Origin: Natronococcus amylolyticus DSM 10524
GTDB taxonomy: Archaea > Halobacteriota > Halobacteria > Halobacteriales > Natrialbaceae
Direction: 5' to 3'
NCBI RefSeq assembly: GCF_000337675.1
Contig: NZ_AOIB01000027.1
Location: 1 to 64,000 of the forward strand
Length of the DNA stretch: 64,000 bases
Shown here: in pieces, positions 34,817 to 44,112 of the stretch
Position numbering within the stretch: position 1 is the stretch's first letter
How the letters are laid out: the number at the start of each line of letters is the position of its first letter
Position numbers and translations under genes: made by a program
The notes under the pieces: generated by a model
What the model saw: the letters and a program-made list of their open reading frames with translations, nothing else
Told to the model about the DNA's origin: nothing
The model's database searches: none

Positions 34817-34987
34817 TCAGAACTCGACCGCACCGATCCACGGCTCGTCGCCGCAGTACTGACACTCGAACGTCGTCTCGTACTCCTCGCAGGGCTCGTG
34901 GACCCCGCGTCCACAGGTCTCGCAGGTTGTGATTTCGCCGTCGTCGGGTTGCGTCCCGCAGGTCGTACAGCGCGTGCCGATTTTCAT
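34817..34987 (-). CDS. Small double zinc-finger protein (56 aa)
   Basis: This 56-residue protein, starting MKIGTRCTTCGTQPDDGE, has CTTCG, CETCG, a His/Cys pair in VHEPC, and CQYCG: eight metal ligands, enough for two zinc sites in a treble-clef or RING-like arrangement. It ends in an aromatic tail (EPWIGAVEF). Ligand spacing suggests a cross-braced B-box or ZZ-like fold rather than a simple ribbon; that is inference. It is divergent from birA. Confidence 0.75.
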   Translation of the reverse strand: MKIGTRCTTCGTQPDDGEITTCETCGRGVHEPCEEYETTFECQYCGDEPWIGAVEF

Positions 34988-35151
34988 TGTTTTGTGCTAA
35001 CTCACCTCATTCATTTGGCGCTCCGAGAGCGAGCGACAAAAACCTCCGGATCCGACGGTCGAACGACCGGTCACGGCGAGAGAGGATCGAACCGCGGACC
35101 GCTCGAGAGCCGATCCAGCCGATTCAAGTGCGGTCCCGTTCCTTCCCCGGT

Positions 35152-36090
35152 ATGAACGAGACGCGACGAGCGATCCTCGAGGCGATCGGCGACGGGCCCG
35201 TGTCGGGCCCCGACCTCGCCGAGGAGCTCGACATCTCCCGGGCGGCCGTCTGGAAGCAGATCGACGCGCTCCGCGAGGCCGGCTTCGAGATCGAGGGCGG
35301 ATCGACGGGGTACGAGCTAACCGACGTCGCGGCCTACAACGCTCCCGCGGTCGAGTTCGGGCTCGAGGCGCCGTTCTCGATCGACTACCACGACGCGATC
35401 GGGAGCACCAACGACCGCGCCCGTGAGCTGGCGACCGAGGGCGCGATCGACGTCGGCGTCCTCGCGGACGAACAGACCGGGGGCCGGGGTCGACTGAAAC
35501 GCGAGTGGACCGCTCCGTCGGGGGGCGTCTGGTTAAGTATCGTCCTCCGGCCGGAGGTCGTGCCGGCTCGCGCGTCCCTATACACGCTCGCGGCGGCGGT
35601 CGCGACCGCACGGGCGGCTCGAGAGGCCGGCGTCGACGCCCGGATCAAGTGGCCCAACGACGTCGTCGTTCCCGTCGACGATAAGGGCGGATACCGCAAG
35701 CTCGCAGGAATTCTCACGGAGATGGAGGGCGAGACCGACCGCATCGCGTGGCTCGTTGTCGGGATCGGCGTCAACGCGAACATCGACGGCGACGCCCTTC
35801 CGCAGGAGGCGACGTCGATCCGCGCGGAGGCGGGCGACGTCGACCGACGCGTCTTCGTCCAGCGACTCCTCGAGGAGTTCGACCGCCTTCGGACCGACCT
35901 CGAGGCGGTCGTCCCGGCCTGGCGCGAGCTGGCGCTGACGCTGGGCCAGCGCGTCCGGGTCGAGCGACCGACCGACGAGCTGATCGGCGGAGCCGTCGAC
36001 GTCACCGACAGCGGGGCGCTCGTCGTCGAGACCGACGACGGCCGGGAGACGGTCTCGGCCGGTGACTGCGAGCACCTGCGGCCGACCTAG
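35152..36090 (+). CDS. birA: Biotin--protein ligase with N-terminal repressor HTH
   Basis: This 312-residue bifunctional BirA has an N-terminal winged helix (about residues 3-58; DLAEELDISRAAVWKQIDAL), the catalytic biotinyl-AMP core (about 75-265) with GGRGRLKREWTAPSGGVW and KWPNDVVV, and a C-terminal SH3-like domain. It activates biotin and attaches it to biotin-dependent carboxylases; with the HTH it may also repress biotin genes. The bioYMN transporter lies 10 kb downstream and is the obvious target. The ATG at 35152 is the family start. The stop overlaps the convergent Usp gene by 4 nt. Confidence 0.94.
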   Translation: MNETRRAILEAIGDGPVSGPDLAEELDISRAAVWKQIDALREAGFEIEGGSTGYELTDVAAYNAPAVEFGLEAPFSIDYHDAIGSTNDRARELATEGAIDVGVLADEQTGGRGRLKREWTAPSGGVWLSIVLRPEVVPARASLYTLAAAVATARAAREAGVDARIKWPNDVVVPVDDKGGYRKLAGILTEMEGETDRIAWLVVGIGVNANIDGDALPQEATSIRAEAGDVDRRVFVQRLLEEFDRLRTDLEAVVPAWRELALTLGQRVRVERPTDELIGGAVDVTDSGALVVETDDGRETVSAGDCEHLRPT

Positions 36091-36590
36091 ACGTCCGAGG
36101 GCTCCGGCGTCTCTCCTTCGGCCGTCTCGGCCTGGCGTTCGGATTCGGGAATCGGTTCGTCCTCGCCCAGTCTGACCGTCAACACCGGGACAGGGCACTG
36201 TCTGACGACCCGCTCGGCGACACTGCCCAGCAACAGGCGGTCGATCCCGCCGCGGCCGTGTGTGCCCATAACGACGAGATCGCAGCTGTCGGGCGTCGCC
36301 TCCCGGACGATCACCTGACTCGGCGACCCCTCGAGGATCTCCGTCTCGACCGCAACATCCGGCGGCGCGAGCTCCTCGACCCGCGCGAGCGCGCCCTGAC
36401 CCTCCGAGCGCAGCGCCTCCCCGATGCCCTCCCAGGCGGTCTCCATCGGTAGCCCGCCGTAGCTGGCGACGTTGGCGACGTAGATCGCCTTCACCGTCGC
36501 GTCGTGAGTTCGGGCGAGCTCGAAGGCGTACTCGAGCGCGCGCTCGCCCTCCGGCGAACCGTCGGTCGGGACGAGAATGCAGTCGTACAT
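36087..36590 (-). CDS. Universal stress protein (UspA family)
   Basis: This 167-residue protein begins MYDCILVPTDGSPEGERALE, the UspA Asp-containing start, and has the ATP-binding motif VVMGTHGRGGIDRLLLGSVAERVV near residue 108-131 (G-x2-G-x9-GS). The Glu-rich C-terminal tail after about residue 145 is extra. It is a cytosolic stress or nucleotide-binding regulator; the specific role is unknown. Confidence 0.92.
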   Translation of the reverse strand: MYDCILVPTDGSPEGERALEYAFELARTHDATVKAIYVANVASYGGLPMETAWEGIGEALRSEGQGALARVEELAPPDVAVETEILEGSPSQVIVREATPDSCDLVVMGTHGRGGIDRLLLGSVAERVVRQCPVPVLTVRLGEDEPIPESERQAETAEGETPEPSDV

Positions 36591-36592
36591 CT

Positions 36593-36610
36593 GTTACCAC
36601 GTGGCATAAC
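36593..36610. promoter_or_regulatory. Palindrome in the uspA promoter
   Basis: GTTACCACGTGGCATAAC has a perfect 8-bp core (CCACGTGG) and GTTA/TAAC outer arms, directly before the uspA start. A second GTGGTA half-site follows at 36631. It is a candidate operator for stress regulation. Confidence 0.4.
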
Positions 36611-36768
36611 ACGTCGTGAGTAATAACGTTGTGGTAGTATCGAGGGATTCTCTTACGAATACTGACACGGAAACGAGGAGAGAACTCGAGGAACGGCGAC
36701 GGCACCGTGGGCTCGAAGGAGGGTGCTAGTGGGATCGACTCGAGCGAACGAAAGAAGGCCGCAGCGGC

Positions 36769-38472
36769 TTACAGGCGCTTGCTGACGTAGGGACCGTCCT
36801 GCGTGTACCCCAGCTTGTTCCGGTAGTACTCTCGAGCGCCGATCCCCGAGATGACGCTCAACTTGTCGTAGCCGGCATCGGCCGCGAGCTCCTCCGCCCG
36901 GTTCATCAGCCGGCGACCGTACCCCTTGTGCTGGTGCTGGTCGGTCTCACCCTGGTCGCCCATGGCAACCTCGCTTCCGTAGACGTGGAGTTCGCGGACG
37001 ATGGCGGCGTTCTCGAGCTCCGGCCGGATCCGGTCGCCCGTTATGGCCGAGGGAAGGCCGTCCGCGGTGCCGCCGTCGTTGGGAAACCGGAGGCGACAGA
37101 AGCCGACGAGGAGGTCCTTCTCGAAGTCCTCGAACGAGATGAACTGCTCCGTGCCGCCGCAGGCGTCGTAGTTCATGACGTCGAGCTCGACGTTTTCGGG
37201 CACTTCATCGTTCATTCCGGCCTCGCGACAGCGGATGCAGTCACAGGACCAGCCGTGTTCGTCCATGCGCTGTCGGGCGAGCTGTCGCAGATTCGACTTC
37301 CAGACGCCGGCGTCGATGTAGTCCGCCGGAATGTCCCGCTGGACCCGCTGGAGGCGCGTGTACCGGGGGATCATGTCCTTGATTTCGGCGACCAGGTCGG
37401 CAGCCTCATCGTTCGTGAGGGGGTCGAACTCACCCTCGTGCCACCAGTCGTAGGTCGCGGTCCCGCGAACGATCAGCGTCGGATAGATCTTGAGGTAGTC
37501 GGGTTTCCACTGCTCCTGCTCGAACAGCCGACGGAAGTCCTCGAGACACATCTCCTTGGACATCCCCGGCTGGCCGGGCATCATGTGGAACCCGACCTTG
37601 AAGCCCGCGTTGCGGAGCCGGCGGTTGGCATCGATCGACGCCTGTGCGCCGTGGCCGCGGTGCATCTCCCGGTTGATTCGCTCGTAGGTCGTCTGCACGC
37701 CGACCTCGACTTTCGTCCCGCCGAGGTCGAGCATGCGGTCGATCTGCTCGGGGTCACACCAGTCGGGCTTGGTCTCGAACGTCGTCCCGATGTTCCTGAT
37801 GTCGTTGGTCTCGTTCTCGGCAATGACGTCCTCGAGGTACTTCCACTCGTACTCCTCGGGATCCTCGGCGAAGCTGACGCCCTCGGCGGGCTCTGGCTCC
37901 TTGTCGACGTTGTAGTCGTTCATCGCCTCGAGGGCGCGCTTGACGAACCACTCCTGGTAGTCGTGGCTGCGGGCGGTCATCGTCCCGCCCATCAGGATCA
38001 GCTCGACCTTGTCGACGGGGTGGCCGATCTCCCGGAGCTGTTCGAGCCGCAGCGTCACCTGGCCGTACGGGTCGTAGTCGTTCTGGACGCCACGGGCTGC
38101 CGCGGGCTCCTCGCCCGTGTAGCTCTGGGAGGAGGAGAACTCCGAGTCGGGGCCGCCGGGACAGTAGAGACACTTCCCGTGGGGACAGCGCTCGGGCGAG
38201 GTCATGATCGCGACCGGCGAGACGCCCGAGGCGGTCCGGACGGGTTTGCGCCGAAGCACAGACTCGAGTTCCTCGCGGTGCTCCTGGGGCGCGTAGTCCA
38301 GCAGCTCGGAGTTCTTCGGCACCTTCGGCGCCGACTGTTCCGAACACGCCTCGAGCTTGGCCTTTTCGACCTCGCCACGGTCGATCTCGCCCGCGAGAAT
38401 TCGCTCGACGAGCGTCTCGCAGACCTTCTCGAACGCGTCGGTTTCGGTCGGTTCGGGCGTCTCGGTACTCAC
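36769..38472 (-). CDS. elp3: tRNA U34 carboxymethyltransferase Elp3 (radical SAM/GNAT)
   Basis: This 567-residue Elp3 makes 5-carboxymethyluridine at wobble U34 of tRNAs. The radical SAM cluster motif is ERCPHGKCLYCPGG (CX4CX2C, about residues 98-112), followed by the SAM barrel (MGGTMTARSHDYQEWF; VEVGVQTTYERINREMHRGH), a zinc-binding CDCIRCRE, and the C-terminal acetyl-CoA-binding GNAT domain (HKGYGRRLMNRAEELA). The GTG at 38472 begins exactly at the conserved N-terminus (VSTETPEPTETDAFEKVCET). Confidence 0.95.
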   Translation of the reverse strand: MSTETPEPTETDAFEKVCETLVERILAGEIDRGEVEKAKLEACSEQSAPKVPKNSELLDYAPQEHREELESVLRRKPVRTASGVSPVAIMTSPERCPHGKCLYCPGGPDSEFSSSQSYTGEEPAAARGVQNDYDPYGQVTLRLEQLREIGHPVDKVELILMGGTMTARSHDYQEWFVKRALEAMNDYNVDKEPEPAEGVSFAEDPEEYEWKYLEDVIAENETNDIRNIGTTFETKPDWCDPEQIDRMLDLGGTKVEVGVQTTYERINREMHRGHGAQASIDANRRLRNAGFKVGFHMMPGQPGMSKEMCLEDFRRLFEQEQWKPDYLKIYPTLIVRGTATYDWWHEGEFDPLTNDEAADLVAEIKDMIPRYTRLQRVQRDIPADYIDAGVWKSNLRQLARQRMDEHGWSCDCIRCREAGMNDEVPENVELDVMNYDACGGTEQFISFEDFEKDLLVGFCRLRFPNDGGTADGLPSAITGDRIRPELENAAIVRELHVYGSEVAMGDQGETDQHQHKGYGRRLMNRAEELAADAGYDKLSVISGIGAREYYRNKLGYTQDGPYVSKRL

Positions 38473-38574
38473 TACACGGAGTTGGTCCCGGAGCGTGAAT
38501 AAGCGTGTCGGACTCGCTACCCTTCGGCTCGAGAGCAGCACGGCTTTGACCGCTCGCCCGCAACGGTACCCTGA

Positions 38575-39027
38575 ATGCGCGAGATCGAGCTCTCGTACAC
38601 CGTCGAACCGCCGGCCGAGCAACTCCGCGAGCGACTGACGCCGCGTTCGATCCTCGACTACGCGGACGTCTACGAGGTTCGATCCTGCGAGCCGACCGAC
38701 GACGGGGCCGAGGCAACGGTCGCGATCGACGGAACCGAGATGACGGTGGTATTTTCGGCGCTCGAGAACGGGTACGCCTACCGCTTCGTCGACGGCGGGA
38801 TGTTCGAGGAGCGGTACTCGAGAGTCACCGTCGAGGACGGCGAGGAGGCCCGCGTCACGGCGACGGCCAGGTACACGTTCGACTCGATCTGGTCGTTCGT
38901 GCTCGATCGGCTGGGCGCGAAAACGGTGCGTCGAGAGCTCGAGCTGACGATCACGAACCTGCTCGAGGACGTCTCGGGATCCGAGACGGGAGACGACGGG
39001 CCGGAAACAACGGGCGACAGAGACTGA
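38575..39027 (+). CDS. Conserved haloarchaeal protein, SRPBCC-like
   Basis: This 150-residue protein begins MREIELSYTVEPPAEQLRER. It has alternating beta strands and a final long helix (FDSIWSFVLDRLGAKTVRRE), compatible with a START/SRPBCC-type ligand-binding fold. The acidic C-terminal tail (about residues 132-150) is disordered. No motif gives a function. It is divergent from elp3. Confidence 0.7.
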   Translation: MREIELSYTVEPPAEQLRERLTPRSILDYADVYEVRSCEPTDDGAEATVAIDGTEMTVVFSALENGYAYRFVDGGMFEERYSRVTVEDGEEARVTATARYTFDSIWSFVLDRLGAKTVRRELELTITNLLEDVSGSETGDDGPETTGDRD

Positions 39028-39077
39028 ACCCGCGTCGCCGTGCCGACGGACGACGATCGTCGTCGACGGTTCGCGGC

Positions 39078-39515
39078 TCAGCGCTCGTACTCGAGGTCGC
39101 GATCCCGGACCGACTCGCGTTCGTTTTGTCGTTCGCGTCGCCAGCGATCGGCGTCCTCGAGGCTCTCGGTCTCGAGGAGCCGATCGAGCTTGCGCTCGAA
39201 CTGCTCGTCGGTCAGCTCGCCCGCCGCGTACCGATCGCGGAGTCGCTCGAGGGCGTCGCGGGCCGACGGCTCCTCCGCTTCCGCCTCCTCGAGCGTCTCG
39301 GGGTCGATTTCGTCTTCGGTCCACCACTCTCGAACGTCGTCCTCGTCGCCGAACAGCAACGCGACCATCGGGACAACGACGATATACCCGAAGAGCAGCG
39401 CCGCGAGCCACCACCCCTGGCCGGTGAACATCGCGGCGAGCCAGATCCCGGTCACGAGCGTCGCCGTCACCTCCGTGGCGTTCTCGCGGAGCCGTGTCTT
39501 CGGATCGGCGCCCAT
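39078..39515 (-). CDS. Two-TM protein with C-terminal SHOCT domain
   Basis: This 145-residue protein has two TM helices (about residues 15-55) and a C-terminal SHOCT motif, ALERLRDRYAAGELTDEQFE then RKLDRLLE (about 88-115), followed by a charged tail. SHOCT domains are short oligomerisation modules often found on small membrane proteins. A common haloarchaeal architecture, function unknown. Confidence 0.85.
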   Translation of the reverse strand: MGADPKTRLRENATEVTATLVTGIWLAAMFTGQGWWLAALLFGYIVVVPMVALLFGDEDDVREWWTEDEIDPETLEEAEAEEPSARDALERLRDRYAAGELTDEQFERKLDRLLETESLEDADRWRRERQNERESVRDRDLEYER

Positions 39516-39599
39516 ACCCTACGTGTGATAGCGACTGCCAAATGCGTTTCTGACCGGCGCTACCGCTGATCGGGTCGTGGACGACGGAGAAGGGTGCGA

Positions 39600-41723
39600 T
39601 TACGCGAGCGTCTCGCCGAGCGCCTCGAGTGCGGCCTCGTGGACGGCGTCGCGCTCGCCGGGCAGGAACTCGACGTGGCCGTCCCGCCCGCCGACGACGT
39701 GGACGCCGCCGTTCGGAACCCGTTCGGCGATCGCGTTGCCGAGGGCCCGAACGTCGATCGCTTCGGTCGTCCGGACGTGCAGTTCGTCCTCGCCGATGCC
39801 GAGCGTGGCGGCCGACTCCTCGCGCTCGCGGCGGTGGAGCGCGTCGAGCAGCAGGATCGTCGTCGGGAAGTCGTACCGGTGGGTGAACGCGTCGGTGTCG
39901 AGCACGGTGACGGTCAGCCCGTCGACCTCCTGCACCGAGCGGTTCTCTCGCGCGGTTCCCAGTTCGGTCTCGAGCTTGTCGCGGAACTGCTCGGAGACGT
40001 GGGCCGCGAGATCGGCGTTCCCGTCGAACAGCAGGTCCGCGACGAGTTCGCGCTTGTCCTTGTAGCTCTGGTAGAACGCTTCCAGCGCGACGGCCTCGCG
40101 TCGCTCGGAGATGTCCGTCTCGTCGTAGCCGGCCTCGGTGGCCAGCTCGAGGTACGCCTCGGGGGCGTTCTCCCAGTAGCTGATCGCCGGCAGGTGCTCG
40201 AGGTCGTCACGAACGTCGTCGTTGACGTGGGCGGCGACGTTCGCGGCGAGGGCGGTCGAGGTCAGGTCGGCGACGTCGGCGCCGCTGACCGAGGGCGCGA
40301 CGGCCGCCGAGACGGCGTCGACGATCTCCTCGTCGGCGCGGCTGTCGTCGATTACCAGCGCCTCGGCGCCGTACAGCGAGAGCAGCTCGTAGCCGTCGGC
40401 GGACTCGACGGTCGAGCCGGTGCCGACGAGTACGACCAGCGGCAGCTGCTCGTCGTGGCGGTCGCGGGCCTCGAGCATCGAGGTGACGTCGTCGGTCGCG
40501 GCGTCCATGTCGTACACCCGACCCTCGAGCGGTCGGCGCTCGAAGTAGTGGTACTCGGCGTCCTCGCGGGTGTGTTTCTCGCGGATCAGCGGGAGCGCGG
40601 CGCGCTCGATGGCGGCGCCGGCGACGTAGCCGTCGGCGGTCGCGGCGTGGCGAACGACGACGGGTCGGGCCTCCATGATCGCACGCCGGATCGCCGTCGC
40701 GGCGTCGCCGATCTCCTCTTCGACGGCCGCGACCGCGTCGTGGTCGGCAAGCGGGGCGACGTCGGCGGGACGGGCCTCGCGCTCGATCGCGCTCTCGAGG
40801 CGGTCGACGACCGTCTCCCGGGCCTCGTCCTCGAGGATCTCGAGGGTCTCGGTCTCGACCTGCAGGTCGCCGTGGTGGCGCTCGATCTCGCCCTCGAGGG
40901 CGACGATGTCCTCGACCTCGACGTCGGGATAGGCCCGAACGCCGGCCTCCTCGAAGGCCGCACACTCGACGGTGCCGGTCTCGTCGCGAAGCTCGAAGAC
41001 CGTCGGACCGGAGGTCTGGCGGACGCCGGTGATCTCGCCCTCGAGGCGGACGACGCTGCCGACCTGGTTCTCGATGGCGTCGATCGTCGTTCGCTTCAGC
41101 GCCGGTTCGGCCTCCGGCTCGGCGTCGGCGACGTCGTCGGTCGTCGGCGCCGAGGCGGTGGCAGACTCGGTCACAACGGAGCCGCTCTCGGCAGCGACCG
41201 CCTCGGCACCGCCCGTCGACGGACTCGCCTCGTCGCTCGGACCGGTATCGTCGGCGCTCGCGCTCGGTTCGGCGCCCGAATCAGGCTCGGGGTCAGGTTC
41301 GGGTTCGGAGTCGGTCTTCGAGCCGTCGGGATCGTCGTCGGCCTCCTCGGGCAGGAACTCGTCGTCGGCTGTCTCGACCAGGTGACCGCGGAACTCGCGT
41401 TCGCGCTGGCGGATCGACCAGCCGAGGTCGACGTTGCCGTTGTCCCGGACGTCGAGCACCTGGACGAACACCTCGTCGCCGGGCTCCCAGTCGAGACTCT
41501 CGAGTCGCTTGTCCAGTTCGCTTCTGTGCAACAGACCGGTTACGTGGTCGCCGATATCGATGAAGACACCGAAATCGGCGTAGCCGTCGACGGTTCCCCG
41601 GTAGTAGCGACCAGGGGTGAGCTGCGAGGGGGTGGTTCCGCGGAACTCGAAGACCGCGTCCTCCTCGTGACTCTTGCAGATCTCGCCGTCGACAGACGTG
41701 CCGCAGATGATACAGTTACCCAT
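39600..41723 (-). CDS. S1/OB/DHH-domain protein, RecJ/Cdc45-like with degraded metal motifs
   Basis: This 707-residue protein begins with a zinc knuckle (CIICGTSVDGEICKSH), then an S1 RNA-binding domain (about residues 35-105; YYRGTVDGYADFGVFIDIGD), an acidic disordered linker (about 115-205), an OB fold (about 215-280; VVRLEGEITGVRQTSGPTVF) and a DHH-type domain. Motif I reads RHAATADGYVAG where active RecJ-like proteins have (H/D)xDxDG, and the expected DHH motif reads VIDDSRADEE. The key Asp/His ligands are missing, so catalysis is doubtful. It may be a Cdc45-like structural protein or act in nucleic-acid processing; that is inference. Confidence 0.8.
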   Translation of the reverse strand: MGNCIICGTSVDGEICKSHEEDAVFEFRGTTPSQLTPGRYYRGTVDGYADFGVFIDIGDHVTGLLHRSELDKRLESLDWEPGDEVFVQVLDVRDNGNVDLGWSIRQREREFRGHLVETADDEFLPEEADDDPDGSKTDSEPEPDPEPDSGAEPSASADDTGPSDEASPSTGGAEAVAAESGSVVTESATASAPTTDDVADAEPEAEPALKRTTIDAIENQVGSVVRLEGEITGVRQTSGPTVFELRDETGTVECAAFEEAGVRAYPDVEVEDIVALEGEIERHHGDLQVETETLEILEDEARETVVDRLESAIEREARPADVAPLADHDAVAAVEEEIGDAATAIRRAIMEARPVVVRHAATADGYVAGAAIERAALPLIREKHTREDAEYHYFERRPLEGRVYDMDAATDDVTSMLEARDRHDEQLPLVVLVGTGSTVESADGYELLSLYGAEALVIDDSRADEEIVDAVSAAVAPSVSGADVADLTSTALAANVAAHVNDDVRDDLEHLPAISYWENAPEAYLELATEAGYDETDISERREAVALEAFYQSYKDKRELVADLLFDGNADLAAHVSEQFRDKLETELGTARENRSVQEVDGLTVTVLDTDAFTHRYDFPTTILLLDALHRREREESAATLGIGEDELHVRTTEAIDVRALGNAIAERVPNGGVHVVGGRDGHVEFLPGERDAVHEAALEALGETLA

Positions 41724-41825
41724 CTACACGAACCAAGCAGTTTCGCCCTAAAACGGTTGTCGGAATGCGTTCGGGGCAGTACCGACCGATCCGCGCGCGA
41801 AACGACCGCCGGAATCGGCCGTCGT

Positions 41826-42089
41826 TCACTCGAAGACCGGGGAATCGTCCTCGAGCGCCTCGACGTCTTTGACGATCTTGCGGACGTCTTCGGGGAACAG
41901 CGACACCTGTACCTCGTTGCCGTCCTCATCCTCGAAGACGAGCTTGACCCGCTTGTCGCCGAACTCGCGGGCACCGGCCTCCTCGACGCCGAACAGCTTG
42001 ACCGTCGCGGACTTGTTCGTCGGACCGACGTTCTTGATCGATCCCTCGTTCAGTTCGACCATGAACTCCTCGAGCGAGAGTGAGAGCAT
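41826..42089 (-). CDS. Small conserved haloarchaeal protein (87 aa)
   Basis: An 87-residue acidic protein with a beta-rich middle ([39 protein letters not shown]). The ATG at 42089 is favoured because an AT-rich TTTTTTGTA lies about 20-28 bp upstream; the ATG at 42062 would also give a sensible protein. Function unknown. Confidence 0.7.
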   Translation of the reverse strand: MLSLSLEEFMVELNEGSIKNVGPTNKSATVKLFGVEEAGAREFGDKRVKLVFEDEDGNEVQVSLFPEDVRKIVKDVEALEDDSPVFE

Positions 42090-42241
42090 ACACCGTCGTA
42101 GGAGCCCCGTACAAAAAACGCCACGGCATCGCTCCGCGGGTTACCGGCTCGTCGTTCCGGTCGTCGCCTGCGGTCGCAGGCGGCCCACGGCAGTTCCCGC
42201 GGCCAGTTTTAAGACAGTCTCCGACCAACCGTTGGCCTGCT

Positions 42242-42970
42242 ATGGAACTCACCTGGCACGGTCACTCGACGTGGCACGTCACCGTCGGCGACACCGACCT
42301 GTTGATCGACCCGTTCTTCGACAACCCGAAGACGGGCCTCGAGCCGTCGGACGTCGACGAACCGGACTACGTCCTGCTCACGCACGGCCACGCCGACCAT
42401 ATTGCCGACGCGGGCGAGTTCAGCGACGCGACGCTGGTCGCGACCCCCGAGCTCGTCTCCTACTGCGAGGAGGAGTTCGGTTTCGAGGACGCCGTCGGCG
42501 GGATGGGGATGAACCTCGGCGGGACCGTCGAGTGTGACGACGCGTTCGTCACGATGGTCCGGGCAGACCACACCAACGGGATCATGACCGAGTACGACGT
42601 CGACGCGGGGATGCCCGCCGGCTTCGTGATCTCGGATACGAAGCCGACGCAGGTCGCCGACGAGGAGTCAACAACCTTCTACCACGCGGGCGACACCTCG
42701 CTGATGACCGAGATGCGCGAGGTCGTCGGTCCCTACCTCGAGCCCGACGCCGCGGCGGTGCCGATGGGCGATCACTTCACGATGGGGCCCTGGCAGGCCG
42801 CCGTCGCCGTCGACTGGCTCGACGTCGACCACGCGTTCCCCCAGCACTACGACACGTTCCCGCCGATCGAGCAGGACCCCGAGCAGTTCGAGAGCGAGGT
42901 CGCGGGGACGGGCAGCGACGCCGAAGTCCACGTCCTCGAGGCCGACGAGCCGTTCGAACTCGAGAGCTGA
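42242..42970 (+). CDS. UPF0173-type metal-dependent hydrolase (MBL fold)
   Basis: This 242-residue protein starts [20 protein letters not shown]. The metal motif [13 protein letters not shown] (about residues 47-59) plus later [10 protein letters not shown] and FPQHYDTFP supply the His/Asp set of UPF0173 beta-lactamase-fold hydrolases, which are widespread in archaea. The substrate is unknown. CCAACCGTTGG at 42228-42238 is a palindrome just before the start. Confidence 0.9.
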   Translation: MELTWHGHSTWHVTVGDTDLLIDPFFDNPKTGLEPSDVDEPDYVLLTHGHADHIADAGEFSDATLVATPELVSYCEEEFGFEDAVGGMGMNLGGTVECDDAFVTMVRADHTNGIMTEYDVDAGMPAGFVISDTKPTQVADEESTTFYHAGDTSLMTEMREVVGPYLEPDAAAVPMGDHFTMGPWQAAVAVDWLDVDHAFPQHYDTFPPIEQDPEQFESEVAGTGSDAEVHVLEADEPFELES

Positions 42971-43073
42971 GCCGGCAGACCGATACAGTCCATTTTTCGG
43001 CGGAAACTCGAACCGGACGGTGTTGCCCCCGAGAACAACGTTTACGGCGACGGCAGTGGTTGTCCCGACTGCG

Positions 43074-43469
43074 ATGTCGAAACAAGTCACCACCGTCTCC
43101 GAAGAGGGGTTCAGCGCGACGAACGAGATCGGCGAGTTCAAGACGACGATCGACGCCGAGGGCGAGGAGGCGCCGGACACCCTCGAGAGCCTGCTGGCGG
43201 CGTACGCCTCCTGTTACGTCCCCGCGCTGCGCGTCGGGGGCCAGCAGCGCGACGCCGGCGACCTCGGTCGAATCGAGATCGAGTCGACGGGCGAACTCAA
43301 CGACGACGACAAGCTCGAGTCGGTCCACTTCGACATCCGCGTCGAGGCCGACGTCGACGACGACACCGGCCAGAAGGTAATCGACCGCGCCTTCGAGCTC
43401 TGTAAGGTCCACGACGCGCTGAAGGACAGTCTCCACGCAGACACCGACTTCGAGGGCAGCGCCTTCTAA
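43074..43469 (+). CDS. OsmC/Ohr-family protein
   Basis: This 131-residue OsmC-fold protein has the first reactive Cys in AAYASCYVPALRVGG (about residue 47) and the second in FELCKVHDAL (about residue 111), the peroxidatic/resolving pair of hydroperoxide-reducing OsmC proteins. It probably reduces organic peroxides. The ATG at 43074 is the family start (MSKQVTTVSEEG). Confidence 0.88.
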   Translation: MSKQVTTVSEEGFSATNEIGEFKTTIDAEGEEAPDTLESLLAAYASCYVPALRVGGQQRDAGDLGRIEIESTGELNDDDKLESVHFDIRVEADVDDDTGQKVIDRAFELCKVHDALKDSLHADTDFEGSAF

Positions 43470-43526
43470 AATCGAGCAGTACTTCTTTCGTGATTGCCGG
43501 GAGCGTAGATCGTATCCCGCCGTTTC

Positions 43527-43720
43527 GAGTCCCGGACCAGACGAATCACCCGTGTCGGTGCCGTCGGTGCACTCCTCGCGCTGAGCGGTTGCATCGACGA
43601 CCGATCCAAACGCACTGTTCGACCAACGAACCCGACACGGTGACAGTCGTGCCCTCGACCGACGGCCCGGTCGTAATCGGTTCGTCGGTCACTACCGTCT
43701 CGAGCCGGTCGAGCGACTGA
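43527..43720 (+). pseudogene. Truncated, frameshifted lipoprotein remnant
   Basis: Codons 43527-43643 encode TRRITRVGAVGALLALSGCI, a haloarchaeal lipoprotein signal with a twin Arg and the lipobox LSGC, then stop. A +1 frame continues as NEPDTVTVVPSTDGPVV and SSVTTVSSRSSD to 43720. There is no start codon upstream and no mature domain, so this is a relic. The rest of the 43470-44112 gap holds the 48-bp repeat and nothing else identifiable. Confidence 0.5.
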
Positions 43721-43799
43721 TTGGCGAATTACGGGTGGCTCCGATCGGCGATGGATCTCGCCGTTCGGGTCGAGCGGAAAGGGAAGGAAGCCGCAAAAC

Positions 43800-43955
43800 G
43801 GAAGCGGGGTCTGACCCCCCTGATCAAGGTGACTGTCTTGGGTGAACGGAAGCGGGGTCGAACCCTCCACGTCGAAGGTGGGGTCTTCGGGGAACGGAAG
43901 CGGGGTAGACTTCCTGATTCGAAGACGGGGCCTTCGGAGCACGGCAGCGGGCTAC
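43800..43955. repeat. Tandem repeat, about 48 bp, 3.3 copies
   Basis: GGAAGCGGGG starts at 43800, 43848 and 43896 and as a decayed GGCAGCGGGC at 43943: steps of 48, 48 and 47 bp. The units share the core GAACGGAAGCGGGGT and diverge between. Being a multiple of 3, the repeat could once have been coding (TPLPF on the minus strand or GERKRG on the plus), but no convincing gene contains it. Confidence 0.8.
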
Positions 43956-44112
43956 GGATGCATTCTGGTACGTCCGTCCACTGCCTACTTCTTCGTAGTG
44001 GGGATACCGCATTAGAGCTACCGCCAACATACATTGGTATTTATACGACGAGTCGGTCAAACACACTCCGATCGACGGTAGATTCAAGCCTCGTTCGCGA
44101 GAGGTAGCCGCC

